From assembly GCF_026745355.1 (NCBI RefSeq), contig NC_079206.1, positions 42,083,036-42,147,035 of the forward strand: 64,000 nt of DNA. Reading direction: 5' to 3'. Position numbers and translations under genes: made by a program. The stretch is from Beta vulgaris subsp. vulgaris (Eukaryota; Streptophyta; Magnoliopsida; Caryophyllales; Amaranthaceae). This document shows, piece after piece, positions 30,967-42,814 of this stretch; the stretch's first letter is position 1; the number at the start of each line of letters is the position of its first letter. The notes below the pieces were generated by a model, which did no database searches, was not told the origin of the DNA, and saw only the letters and a list, made by a program, of their open reading frames with translations.

Positions 30967-32455
30967 TGGACAACTAAAGTCCATGTCCCTTTTCCTTGCC
31001 CTTGTTGCAATGAGGTCATTCCCAAGTTCACCTTGGGCGAAGATTTATGTAAGTATTACTTTTCTTTTACTACCTTTTATATTAGTTTAGTCAACTTAAT
31101 TGCTTTCAAGAAAGAAAAAAACAATGAAAAATTGCTGAAAAATACCAAAAATACGAATTGAATTGAATATGGAGTGAATTGATTGCTTCCCTGTGCCCCC
31201 ATACTGTGCTTTAAAAATGTTTTTAACTCACTACATTGGATAGTTGAGCATTTGTGATTGTGACGTGATCTCTGACTGCCTTGACTTAATTTTGATGATA
31301 ATGCGCATACTTTGACTGCATACTTGAACTGGTTATATTGTGAGGATTCATTGTTATCTATGGATTTACATCCATATCTAATCTATTTTTGTGTGTTAGT
31401 CCCTCGTTGCATTCTGATCTGGATTTGGGAATGTACTCAATTATTTCTGCCGACTTTGGACATGTGTTGTGATAGAGGCATTCTTTTGTTTAATTTTAAG
31501 CCTCATAGTTGATATATGAATGAATTTTCCTTCTAGCCCTACTGAGGCTAATGACTTTTTTTTTTGATATCAAGCTATATTACACACCTTGAGCCTTTAC
31601 AATGACTATTGTCCCGAGCCTAGCTTGGGGGAGCATTTCGTTAAGTTGATACTATGATGTGTGGCTAATTTTGTGGGTTGGTTGAAAATAATGTATATGT
31701 TGATACAAAGAAAAGAAAGAAAAGGAATTATAAAGTGAAAAATGATAGTGAAAAATTTCTATGATCTTTACTTATTGAATTTCAACAGTGTTGGAAATTA
31801 TGATGAAAAGAACAAGCATCGGTTGGTTCTTGAGATTTCAAAGTTGGTTATTGTCTTGGTCATGTTGTTGAGGTCATGGAAGTTGTTTCGGCAACATGTA
31901 GTCTTGTTACTAGTGTTTGTTGCTCCCCTTTTCTGGCTTTTCCACCACATTCCCTAAATAATTTCCTTACCTTACTCGAGCCCCATCACACCCCTAAGAA
32001 AGACCTCGTGAGCACGTTTTGCTTGTGTTTTTGGATTAATATTGAGTTAATTTGCCAAAGTTAAAGAGTAAGTTTTATTTGAGTCAACCTGACTAGGATG
32101 AGGGATATTATACCTTTGTACACTCATGAGAGTGTGAGTGGGAGGGGCTATTATGGTTGGGTTGGTAAGTGTTCAGGCACATATTATGCATGCCATAAAA
32201 TTGAGAGGAGTGACACCTTGGTGAGCACCTTTTCAAGATTTGCATGTCATGCAGAGCAACTGTATTTTATGGTTCTGCTTAGGTGATTAGTGGTCAGGGT
32301 GATCTGAGCAATTGAACTTGAATTTTGTTTGCTTGAAAGATTTTGAGTTTGAAAATGTTTTAACCTGAACTTCTTATATGAGGGGTGAAGCAATTTTATT
32401 CATATTTATGTTCTACTTTTCTTGGGTATAAGCAAAGGTATAACTTGGGGGTGTT
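30967..32455 (+). other. Athila 3' non-coding region, first copy
   Basis: Homologous to 45911-47414. It includes the Athila-typical CCTAGCTTGGGGGAG at about 31617-31632 and a polypurine tract (CTTGGGGGTGTT, 32444-32455) directly before the LTR. Short open frames here are chance. Confidence 0.75.
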
Positions 32456-33512
32456 TGATGTCATAGTTTCATATAGAGTTTTAGGTGCATTTATGTTGCA
32501 TTTCTAGTTCATATTAGAGCATTTAGGTGCATATTTGCATGATTTACTCATGATTTACTCAACTACTCCCCTTTTGCGTGTTTCGATAATTTTCATGCTA
32601 TTTTGATACAAATTGATTATGATTATCTAAGATCAAGCCTATTAATCATTGAGGATGAAGATAGCTTGCACATGGATCACAATGCATCCGTTTGGGAGAA
32701 TTTCGAGTTAAAATGAAACACAGAGTTAGTGAAAGAAGTGCCAAAACTGACACTTGTTTACTATTTTGATCATAACGTTGGATAGAAAATTAATGATCAA
32801 GAAATTCTGGTTGGGTTGGAAACTAGAATTTAAGGGGTTTCCAATGAAAGGTCAGAAGCCTCAAATGGATTTATTGTTTAAGAAATACAGCCTTTGCAAG
32901 TTAACGAAAAAACGTAGTTTCCCCGCGCGATAGTATCGGGCGGTTTTAGCCCGATCGGGCGCGAGAACATATTTGTTTAGATGCGTTATAGAGTTGAAAA
33001 CAAGAGGAAAGGGCTTCTTCTTGACAGGATCGGGCGAGCTACCCGATTGGGCGGGCAATCTGTCATATTTTCGAAATAAAGAGCTTTTCGCCCCAAGGGT
33101 CAACACGACACGCATATTTTAATGATTTTCGGGCTAATTTTCGTATTACCTTTCGTTTATGTTTTAGGTTTAGTATAAATACAAAAATTAGAACATTACA
33201 AAGACATCTTTTATTTATCTTTTGTTTATCCCTTGTGTTCATAGTTTCTCTAGAGAGTAATTCAAGAACTCTAGTTTATTGCTTTTCTCTTTTGATTCAA
33301 GATCAAACCTTTCGCAAGTTCAATATAGTTTTTCAGTTTGGTAATCTTCTTTATTCCTTATTTTATTATTGATTAGGTTCATCTCTTAGTTATTTGCAAC
33401 TATACCAATTATAATTTTTATATTGATTGTATTATTATTTTCATAAACATGAGTGAGTACTTTTATTTCTTGGATTGTAGGGATTCATGTATGCAATCAG
33501 GGACTGATGGAT
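32456..33512 (+). repeat. Athila middle LTR, left piece
   Basis: It starts TGATGTCATAG after the polypurine tract and aligns with the LTR at 47415. It carries the palindrome GCCCGATCGGGC at 32949-32960 and an ATCGGG/CCCGAT hairpin at 33029-33047. A TATA box lies at 33174-33181. Copia-2 interrupts it at 33513, with target duplication TGGAT at 33508-33512. Confidence 0.85.
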
Positions 33513-34865
33513 TGTTATTTCCCTAGAAACACTACAAGAGGGGGGGTGAATTGTAGGTGTAGAAATAAACGTAATTTTTTGCGGAAATTAAAACTTAAAC
33601 GAATAAACAAGCTAAAGGAACACAAGGGATTTTTACGAGGAAAAACTTCTTGGGCCCAACAGAAGAAACAACCTCGACCACTAGTGATTTTAAACTCAAC
33701 ACTTTCACTAATTAGGCCAAACAACTTTGTTACAACCTAATTCTAACTCGAGCCACACCTTGAGTTCCTAAACTCAAGTTCCTGAGCCACCGTTCCCTTA
33801 ACAGCAGTTCCTCTCAACTTCACTCGAAGTTTTCTCACACATACAAGCTTCACTCAAGCCTTCTCTTTACAGAACTTCACTCAAAGTTCCCTTACCCCAA
33901 AAACCAAAAATACAATTGATCGAAATAAGCTTAGTGGAATTAGAGTAAGAAGGCAAAGAACAAATGGCTATTATGAGAGAATGAAGGCACTGACACTTAA
34001 TTAAACTCACTTAATTACTTAGTCAGACACAATTTGGAACTTATCTAGACTTCTATATTTATAGTGTTAATCATGAAGAACGTGGGATTAAAATTAGAGT
34101 ACATGTTTAGTCCATTAACCCATGATGTTCCTTCCCCTAAGGAACACTTTCACATATGTCCCATGATCCCATGATCTAAAATGAACGTGGATATATTTCA
34201 GCCATTACTCCTAAGTAATAGGAGTTCCTTGAGTTTATCCGAAAATCAGTTTTTATAAAACACTTTTTATCTTTAAAACTGAATTTTTAATCTTTAAGAA
34301 AATAATATCTTTTAAACAAATCTTTCTAAAAACCGGATATTTATTTTCTTATTTTCCGAAAAATAAAATCTTTTCCTAAACAGATTTTCTTTTTAAAACT
34401 GATTTTATCATTTGAAATTAGATATAACTAATTTCCTATAATTTAGGCATGACTTACTCAAATATCTTTTTAACCGTTATAATGTTGCACGCCTAAGTCT
34501 AGTTCCTTTTATTAACTAAGTTCCTTTAACATATTCGTTTAGTGCCACTTAGTTTGTTCCTTACAAAGGACAAACTCTCATTCTCAAATAGACTGCCATG
34601 TTCCTTACCATTCTTTCTTTGTTCCTTTACATTGGAACTAGAAAATAAAACGCCTAGCTTCTATTCTTCTTGATCAATGCTTGCTCCAGTATCAACATAG
34701 AAACTTCTTTACTTAGCCTTTGAAATCCTCTCTTGACTTCTTCTTGACTTCTTTCTCCCAGTTCTTTTATTGATACCTTAAACACCATACACTTAAATAA
34801 CTCATTAGTTCACTACTTAGTTTGTTCCTTTGTTTCTTTGTCATTATCAAAACTAGGGTTCAACA
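33513..34865 (-). repeat. Copia-2 left LTR (3' LTR of the element)
   Basis: 1353 bp. On the plus strand it starts TGTTATTTCCC and ends GGTTCAACA. A TATA sequence (CTATAAATATAG on the minus strand) lies at 34053-34064. It is unusually rich in GTTCC words. Confidence 0.93.
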
Positions 34866-34880
34866 ATTTCCCCCTTTTTG
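34866..34880 (-). other. Copia-2 polypurine tract
   Basis: On the minus strand the tract AAAAAGGGGGAAAT directly precedes the LTR start TGTTGAACCC. A second similar purine tract with a nearby GATGACAA sequence lies at about 35108-35130. Confidence 0.8.
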
Positions 34881-35415
34881 ATGATGACAACAAAGGTACA
34901 AACTAAGGAAAATAACAAATAATATAAGTGAATGAATAAAAACATAAAGAAGAAAATGAAAAATAAAACACAATTATGTAAGTAACTGTTTTGATTTTTC
35001 ATTTACCTTAACCTATTTTTGATTTTTCATTTACCTTATCCATTTTTTAATTTTTCAATTTTCAATTTTTTTCAAGTTTATTATGTACAGTTTGTTCCTT
35101 AAATCATTTTCCCCCTTTGTCATCCTCAAAAAGAATAACTCTGCATGTATTGATGAATTGATTTAACACCTTAAGACCAATATACAAGCACCATTGGTGG
35201 TTAAGTTAGAAAATCAAAGAGTAAACTTGCTCAAACATCAATCACATAATACTAGCCATTCCAAGGAAGAAATTATGCAAATCATTTAGAAACATAGCTT
35301 ATAGCAAAAGTCATTGATTATATAGCACTTGTTCCATAACAAAAAAAGAAAGAAAAGAAAAGGTTAAACAAAAGTTGTGTTCCTTGATTAGGAACAACAA
35401 AAACAACAAAAAAAA
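34881..35415 (-). other. Copia-2 3' non-coding region
   Basis: AT-rich, between the env-like ORF stop and the polypurine tract. It contains a duplicated polypurine-like signal (CCCCCTTTGTCATCCTC on the plus strand at about 35110-35126). Confidence 0.6.
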
Positions 35416-37255
35416 CTAAGAAAGGGAAGGGGAATGGTGTTCCTCTACAACTTCTTCTTCTACCACATCCTCTAATTTCTTCATCACCACCCCATGATTG
35501 AGTCCAACCTGTTCCTTCAACTCCTCCAAGGCACGGGCCATAGAGTCTATCTTCTTTTGTTGCGCAACCATGTATCACTCAAGCTCTTCATAAGACTACA
35601 TTATTCAGTTTTGGCATCCAAAGTCCAATGAAGATGATTATTAAAATTTGATCATATGTTGAGCAGGAAGACAAATCATTTACCCAGTTAGCATCATCCG
35701 GAGTATCCTGTTCCTTACCCTTGGAACTTGAGGCAGATGGTGGTTTGTGAAGGAACTGGAGGGGTTAGAATGGAAGGTTCATCTGTTCCGGAATAGAAAC
35801 GAAAGGTGAAGGGTGATAAATGGGAGGAAGGAATGGTGGTGTGGGTGGAAGAGTTGTGGAGGTGGAAGCAAAAGGATTTGGGCCTTTTATTTCATCCTTC
35901 AACTGCTCAAAACTGGAAGGAACAGAGAAGGATGAAGGTGAAATGGAGGGCAATTTGTGAAAGGAACAGAGAGTTTAGGAGATGGTGGTGGAGTAGGTTC
36001 CTTGAGAGTGAGGGTTCCTGTTCCTCATTATCCGAAAGGACTAATGGAGAGTCCTGTTGGAAGGAACAGAAACTTGAGCAATCTACGAGTGCTCTTCCTC
36101 ACTCTCTGAGGAACAGAGAGGTTTAGGCTTAATGGCAATGTGTTTGCGCCTCTTAGGTTTCGGTTCCTCCGGTTTAGGAACAGGGTCATCCAAGATACTC
36201 ATTATCTTCTTCTAAGTCAAGTTTAGGCAGTTTTTTTCCTGAGGAACTTGGAGCCTTCTCCCTTGAGTGAGTACACCTTCTTGGACAGACAAGCCAAGTC
36301 CATTTAGGGTCTTCTCATTCAAGATGTTCCCTTGTTTGACTCCTATTGTGGTCCAACCCTAATCTTACTTCAAATGATGAAGTAAAGATGTTATCAAAGC
36401 ACCGTACCCAATTACACAATTGTTCTCAATACAGGAGTTAAATGTTGAATGAAGAGGGAAGGGAAATTGATTTGTAGTGGTGGTCCAAGCAAAACATGCA
36501 ACACATATCCAGGAGACCCACTTCATTCCTCTTTTCAGTTCGAGGAATGAGTGCTCTCCAAACCAAATTAAATAATACTTTGTGTAGGGGAGAGAGTTGA
36601 TTATGGTTTAGTTTGTTTTGACCAGATGTTCCTCCAAAATATTCTAAGATTTTGTCTTGAGGAAAATTCGGAAAGGAAACAGTTCCTTTCCGTTTAAAGT
36701 ACAAATCAGTTCCTTTGCAAGGAACTTCCCATACTTTGCCCAAAGTGGCTTGATTAAACCTTATTTTCTTTCCTCTAACCTCAGTTGTGCAAGTTCCATT
36801 AGTATTAACAAAGTTTGCACAAATCCATAGCTAGAGGAACAAGAGCATTATTAAAGGCGAATTCAAACAAGAATTCCACCTTGTTCCTTTAGAATGGAGG
36901 TTAATTTTGAAATTCTATTTATTAGCCCATTCTAAATCGACGAAAAACCCAAAACATACCTAGATTCACTTCGTTCGACCCGTTTCTTGGAAGATGAAGA
37001 AACAGTTCCTTGGAAGGAACAGGTGTGATTTCTTCTTCTTCCCCCTGAGATTGTTCCGGGGTTTCTTCTTATCTCTTCCCCAATTAACTTTCTTCTACGC
37101 ATACTCCTTCTAGGAGATTCTAATTGCTGTTCCTCTATGGGGTTTTCTTGAATTATGTCGGTTTCAAGGGTTTTGGTTGGAGATGAAGATTTCCATTTTT
37201 GAAGTGTCGGTGTTTTTGATGTGGGAAAAGGAGAGTTTCTTGAAGTTTTTGCCAT
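35416..37255 (-). pseudogene. Copia-2 env-like extra ORF
   Basis: Downstream of RNase H on the same strand. ATG at 37255 opens MAKTSRNSPFPTSKT, with a basic stretch SPRRSMRRRKLIGEEIRRN. The middle (about 36743-36440) has LHKVLFNLVWRALIPRTEKR and EVGLLDMCCMFCL. That pattern recalls the plant transposon protein domain found in env-like ORFs (LIPR..HRDEV..LD). A proline-rich part and a C-terminal coiled coil (MVAQQKKIDSMARALEELKE, about 35565-35500) end at a TAG at 35416-35418. Several frame breaks are present. Function is unknown. A membrane role is claimed for some Sirevirus env-like ORFs, but I see no clear transmembrane segment. Confidence 0.6.
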
Positions 37256-37830
37256 GATTTGTGAAGGTTGTTTTTATGGAGTATCAAAGGGTGTGATGAG
37301 GTTTCGGCTATGGTGAAGATGAAGAGATTGAGAGGAACACGGTTTCTTATGATGAATTAAAGAAGGAAGTTTTGCATGTAATAGTAATTATGACACGCGG
37401 GAAAGAATAAAAAATAAAAATAAAAATAAAAAATAAAAGAAGAAACAAAAATATAATAAGAACCAAGATTTAATTAAACTGGTTCCCCTTATTTTTGGGA
37501 TTTTTCGGTTTTCGATTTTTATGATTTTAATTTTTGAAAGAAAATAAATGCTAAGGAACTTGTGCTATAGGAACAACTAATGCTACATATCAATGTCCTT
37601 CATCATTCATGTTTCTTGACCTTAGGAACAGTAAGGGGAGTATTATGTGACATTTGTGAGTTGTTTAATTTCTTTGAATTCATGTTTATGTCTTGCAACA
37701 TTCCAATTTGCAATGGTCTTAGGCAATTAAACACAATTATTTTTGAACACAAAGTCACTCAAATTGATTCAAACATGGGGGGAATGACATAGGAACAATC
37801 ACTTAATTTTTATTAACCCTAACTCAAGCC
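37256..37830 (-). other. Copia-2 spacer between RNase H and env-like ORF
   Basis: AT-rich and without coding potential. It contains an (AAATAAA)n-like run at about 37400-37440. Confidence 0.5.
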
Positions 37831-39417
37831 TTAATTTTTCATATCTATATTCCTTTGCAAAGGCTTAGTTAGAATATCAGCAATCTGATAATCAGTTTGA
37901 CAAAACTCAAGTTTAATCAAACCTTTTTCAACATTTTCTCTTAAAAAGTGATGTCTGATATGTATATGCTTTACTCTAGAATGATGCACTGGATCTTTAG
38001 ATATACTTATAGCACTTGTATTGTCACAATAAATAGGAACACATTCAAAGTTTATTCCATAGTCACTAAGTTGTTGTTTTATCCAAAGCATTTGAGAGCA
38101 ACATGCAGCAGCTGCTACATATTCTGCTTCAGCAGTGGATAAAGCAACTGTGTTTTGTTTCTTGGTACTCCAAGAAACTAAACTATGACCAAGGAATTGT
38201 GCCATACCTGAGGTGCTTTTCCTATTTACAAGATCTCCAGCATAATCTGCATCTGCATATCCTTTTAGTTCGAATGTATCACTTCTTGGATAGTAGAGTC
38301 CAAGATCATCTGTTCCTTTAAGATATCTAAGAATTCTCTTCACAGCAGTGAGGTGAGACTCCTTTGGATTTGCTTGAAATCTAGCACACAAACCAACACT
38401 GAAAGCTATGTCTGGACGACTAGCAGTTAGATACAAAAGTGAACCAATCATTCCTCTATATTTTGTTTGATCAACACTTGTTCCTATGGAGTCTTCATCT
38501 AATCTAGTTGAAGTTCCCATAGGAGTGTGATTTATCTTTGAATTTTCGAGGCCATATTTCTTTAATAGTTCCTTTATGTATTTTTGTTGGTGAACAATTA
38601 TACCTTTTTCAGTTTGTTTGATTTGTAGTCCAAGAAAGAAATTTAACTCACCCATCATACTCATTTCAAATTCATTGCTCATGAGACTTGAGAATTCTTT
38701 GCACAATGTTTCATTAGTAGCTCCGAATATGATGTCATCAACATATATTTGAACAAGCAAAATATCAGTTCCTTTAGATTTTAGGAACAAGGTTTTATCA
38801 ACCTTTCCTCTTTTAAAATTGTTTTCTAAAAGGAACTTTGATAATCTCTCATACCATGATCTAGGTGCTTGTTTTAACCCATAAAGAGCTTTATCAAGCT
38901 TGTAGACATGATTTGGGAGATTATTATTTTCGAAACCAGGGGTTGTTCAACATATACATCTTCGTTTAGATAGCCATTTAAAAATGCACACTTAACATCC
39001 ATTTGATATAATTTAAATCCCATGTAAGCAGCAAATGCAATTAAAATTCTAATGGCTTCTAATCTAGCTACAGGAGCAAAGGTTTCTTCATAATCAATTC
39101 CTTCTTGTTGATTATAACCTTTTACTACAAGTCTAGCTTTGTTTCTTACAATGGTTCCATATTCATCTAGTTTGTTTCTAAACACCCATTTTAAGCCAAT
39201 TACTTTTGTTGTTTAGATGAGGAACTAGATGCCATACCTTGTTTCTTTCAAACTCATTTAATTCAGCTTGCATTGCAGTAATCCAATCAGAGTCAGTTAA
39301 GGCTTCTTCATGATTTCTTGGTTCCATCATTGATAGGAACGCATGAAATGCACAAAAGTTCCTTAACTGAGATCTAGTTTGCGTACCTTTGGATATGTCG
39401 CTGATTATGAGTTCCAC
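37831..39417 (-). pseudogene. Copia-2 reverse transcriptase and RNase H
   Basis: The RT start (39417-39178) has EPRNHEEALTDSDWITAMQA. After a frameshift come [33 protein letters not shown] and [19 protein letters not shown] second frameshift near 38870 leads into an open 319-codon frame (38790-37831). That frame has the catalytic YVDDIIFGAT, LTASRPDIAFSVG, YADADYAGDLVNRKSTSG, ALSTAEAEYVAAA, YCDNTSAISIS and ADILTKPL. The RNase H catalytic D, E and D are all visible. This C-terminal half looks functional. The N-terminal half is broken. Confidence 0.92.
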
Positions 39418-40700
39418 AGGATGTGATTTTCTCCAAGGTTTTGGTTGAAACTCTCTTATAGGAACATGTTGTTCCTCATGAGTTCCTTGAGTAGATGAGG
39501 AACTCTGCTCAGTTGTTCCTCTGTTAGCCTCGTGGACTCAGTTCCTTCATTTAAGGAACAGGAGCATCTTCTCCTCCTTGAGGAACAGGAACATCATTGA
39601 TGTCATTATTTTAAATTCCTCGTTCCTTTCCTCTTTCACTTCTTCTTCTTCTTGTGAATCTGTTTCCTTGTACTTGGTTGTGCTAACCCTATCTCATAGT
39701 CATCAACCTGTATGCTTGGATTATTTTGTCAGATTCATCAAAGATTACATGAATGCTTTCTTCAACACACATAGTTCTTTTGTTATATACTCTATAAGCT
39801 TTACTATGTGAGGAGTATCCTAAAAATGTTGCTTCATCACTCCTTGCATCAAATTTTCCAAGATTATCTTTTCCATTATTATGCACATAACATTTCCCAA
39901 ATGTTCTAAAATAGTGATATTTGGTTTCTTTCCAAATAAAGTTCATAAGGAGTTTTATTAATGATAGGTCTCATCATGGCACGATTAATTATGTGACAAG
40001 CAGTATTAACAGCTTCAGCCCAAAAGTTCCTTGGAAGTTCACTAGCAATTAACATGGTTCTAGACATTTCCTCCAAAGTTCTATTTTTCCTTTCTACAAC
40101 ACCATTTTGTTGTGGTGTTCTAGGGGCAGAAAAATTATGATCTAGGCCATTATCTCTGCTTAAGTCATCAAATTTATAATTTTCGAATTCCTTGCCATGA
40201 TCTGATCTAATGTGCATTATTTTATGTCCACTTAGTTTTGAACTCTTTTAGCAAAGACAAGGAACTCATCATAAGTTTCATCTTTACTAGTGAGAAAAAA
40301 TAACCCAAGTGTACCTAGAGTAGTCATCACAATACAAGTACATATCTCTTTCCACTTCTGCTTTGAATTCTCATGGGTCCACATAAGTCCATATGAATTA
40401 ATTCTAATGGTTTAGTGGTACTTACAATCGTTTTAGATTTGAAAGAGGATCTTACTTGCTTACCTCGTGCACATGCATCACAAACTTGATCAATATGAAA
40501 TTTTATGGATGGTAATCCTAAAACAGATCTTTTGATCTAAGTTTCTCAAGTAATGAAAAACTAGCATGTCCTAGACGCTTGTGCCAGAGAAGTGAATCAT
40601 CTTCAATAACACTAAGACAAGTTAAATTGATTTGAGGAACAATGTATGTTCCCTTTCCTTGTTCCTTCCAAGATAACCTTCTTAGTTTTAATGTTGATGA
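39178..40700 (-). pseudogene. Copia-2 integrase
   Basis: The zinc-finger side is seen in pieces at about 40600-40440. The core reads HIRSDHGKEFENYKFDDLS (second D, at 40215), then SAPRTPQQNGVVERKNRTLE, which retains the catalytic E, and AEAVNTACHIINRAM, TPYELYLE. The first D (FVDDYSRF-type) falls in a disrupted frame near 40330-40380. The C-terminal part at 39946-39689 gives NNGKDNLGKFDARSDEATFL and GYSSHSKAYRVYN. It is followed by a GGAAC-rich linker to RT (about 39430-39690). Several frameshifts. Confidence 0.85.
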
Positions 40701-40988
40701 TCAAGCATTTTTTTATCAAATTTTACAGTATTTCCTTTGTCACAGAATTGAGAAATGCTTAATAGATTATGTTTTAGACCTTCAACTAAAAATACATTTT
40801 CAATGGAGTGTGTAAGACTTACCAACCTTACCCATAGCAACTATGTTACCTTTCTTATTATCACCAAATGTTACACTTCCACCTTCATAGGTTTGGAGTG
40901 AGAGAAACTTCGTTTTGTCTCCTGTCATGTGCTTGGAACAACCACTATCGAGATACCATGTGTTGTTCCCCCTCACTCCAACCTGCAA
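40700..40988 (-). pseudogene. Copia-2 protease and pre-integrase
   Basis: The frame 40988-40800 gives WYLDSGCSKHMTGDKTKF, the copia aspartic protease active site (DSGCS), then GGSVTFGDNKKGNIVAMGKVG. After a break the next residues include NVFLVEGLKHNLLSISQFCD, the start of the GAG-pre-integrase region. It would process gag-pol. Confidence 0.85.
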
Positions 40989-41118
40989 AAATCAACTAGG
41001 TGTTAGTTGTAGGAACCCCATCTTTCGTGGGTTCCTGTTCTTGACTAGGATTTTATTCGACAACCCATTTTTTCTTACTTATTGTCACGTTTTTCCCAAT
41101 CATTTCAGATTTTAATTG

Positions 41119-42749
41119 ACATTGATTTATGTAATGACCTACCTTGCCACAATACATACAAAACTTTCACTAGGTAGATCAACTATTTCTTTGTCTTGTT
41201 CCTTTTCTTGTAGTTTTCAAAACCAAGACCTTCCTTCCTCTTGGTCTGTGGTTTCTCAATCCACTTAGGAACTTTCATGATTTTGCCTCTGTTCCTTGCG
41301 ACAACCAGTTCCTTTTTAAGATTACAGATCTGTTCCTTTAAAATCATTTTCTCTTTATTCATTTTTTCAATCTCAGATCTGTATCCTTTCAAGGGGGTTG
41401 ATCTTATATCAAAGGAACTCAGAACAGGGACAAATTTCAAACTTTCATAACATTCTTTGATTTTTAGGTTTTTATCAAATAAGTCAAAGAATCTTGTTTC
41501 AACATCTGTTCTCATTTTCTTAAGCCATTCTATGTGTTCCTTGCAACTTTAAGGCTTGTTCCGTTTGTTTACGTTTTTCACTTCATCTCTACATTCAAGA
41601 ATTGCATCATAAAGAAGATCATATATTTCAGGCCTAGTTTTACCATCTAAGTCTGACTCAAGACCATGTTGACTTACCTCAACCTTTTCTTCATCTTCTT
41701 TTTCGTCAATGTTTGCTGTTTCTTCAGTTGGTTGTTCCTCTTCTTCGTCCATCTCTGAATCTCCCCAAGCAGCTATCATAGCTTTGCGCACATTTGCCTT
41801 AGAGAAAGGTGCTTTTGATTCTTTGTTCCTTTCAGCAAAGCGTTCCTTGTTCCTTTCTTTGGTTTTGTCTTTTCCCAAAGAGGACATTCCTTGATGAAGT
41901 GATCTGTACTTCACATTTATGACAAGCAGCTTTGTTAGAAAATTTCTTAGTTTTACCTTTGAAGTTTCCATTCTTCATGTTCCTGTACATCTTTCGAAAT
42001 TTTCGAACCATGAGGGCTGCTTCTTCTTCTTCTGAGTCTCGAATCATCTTCATCATCTGTCTTGAGAGCAATTGATTTTGATTTGGAGCTTTCACCATAT
42101 TCAGTATCAAGGTGAAGCTCATGAGTCATAAGTGACCCTGCCAGCTGTTCTAAGTTGAACTTAGTGAAGTCTTTTGTTTCTTGAAGAGCAGTGACTTTAG
42201 CCATCCATCTGTCCTTAGGAAGACTCCTAAGAACCTTTCGAACCTGTTCCTCAGATGAAATAAACTTTCCAAGAGAAGCCAACTCATTAATAATGTTAGT
42301 AAAACGAGTAAACATGTCTCGGATGCTTTCTTTGGATTTCATGCAGAACAGTTCATATTGATTCATAAGTAAATCAATTTTCGATCTTTTAACTTCATTA
42401 GTTCCTTCGTGGGTTACTTCTAGTAAATCCCATATTTGCTTTGCGGATTTGCATCCCATGATTCTATTATTTCATGGGGTCCAAGTCCACAATGCAATAA
42501 TTTAATAGCCATGGCATTTACTTCCATTTTTTCAAAATCAGATTTGTCATAATCAGAGAGGGGTTTAAGAGTTACCTCATTTTTGTCATTTGTAGTTGTG
42601 ACTTCGAAATCACCAACTTCAATGACTCTCCATACCTGATAGTTTTCAGCTTTGATGAATATCTCCATGCGGTTCTTCCAATACTTCCCATTGAACATAG
42701 GAGGCCTTTGAGTGGAATAACCTTCTTCAAGTTTCTCGGTGGTATTCAT
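41119..42749 (-). pseudogene. Copia-2 gag
   Basis: ATG at 42749 opens MNTTEKLEEGYSTQRPPMFN and GKYWKNRMEIFIKAENYQVW (copia gag N-terminus). After a frameshift come SAKQIWDLLEVTHEGTNEVK, MNQYELFCMKSKESIRDMFT and VRKVLRSLPKDRW. The first zinc knuckle (CHKC..., then HFIKEC in the next frame) lies near 41880-41930 and is frameshifted. An acidic region and a coiled coil (IEKMNKEKMILKEQICNLKK) follow. A second, intact CCHC knuckle (C-x2-C-x4-H-x4-C, CMYCGKVGHYINQC) is at 41160-41119. Gag forms the particle and binds RNA. Confidence 0.85.
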
Positions 42750-42800
42750 TGTTCCTTGGATCTTTTTCTCAATAGGGTTTCCTATCTTACGTGAGTTCTA

Positions 42801-42812
42801 GCTCTGATACCA
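42801..42812 (-). other. Copia-2 primer-binding site
   Basis: On the minus strand TGGTATCAGAGC, a perfect 12-base match to the complement of the initiator methionine tRNA 3' end, two bases after the LTR end. Confidence 0.92.
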
Positions 42813-42814
42813 AT

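Noticed and set aside
31312..32286. Several small frames with hydrophobic residues, considered as an envelope gene
   Set aside because: They lie in the Athila 3' non-coding region and the homologous copy at 46200-47300 does not keep the frames.
42801..42812. tRNA gene
   Set aside because: Only the 12-base primer-binding complement of initiator tRNA is present, not a tRNA.
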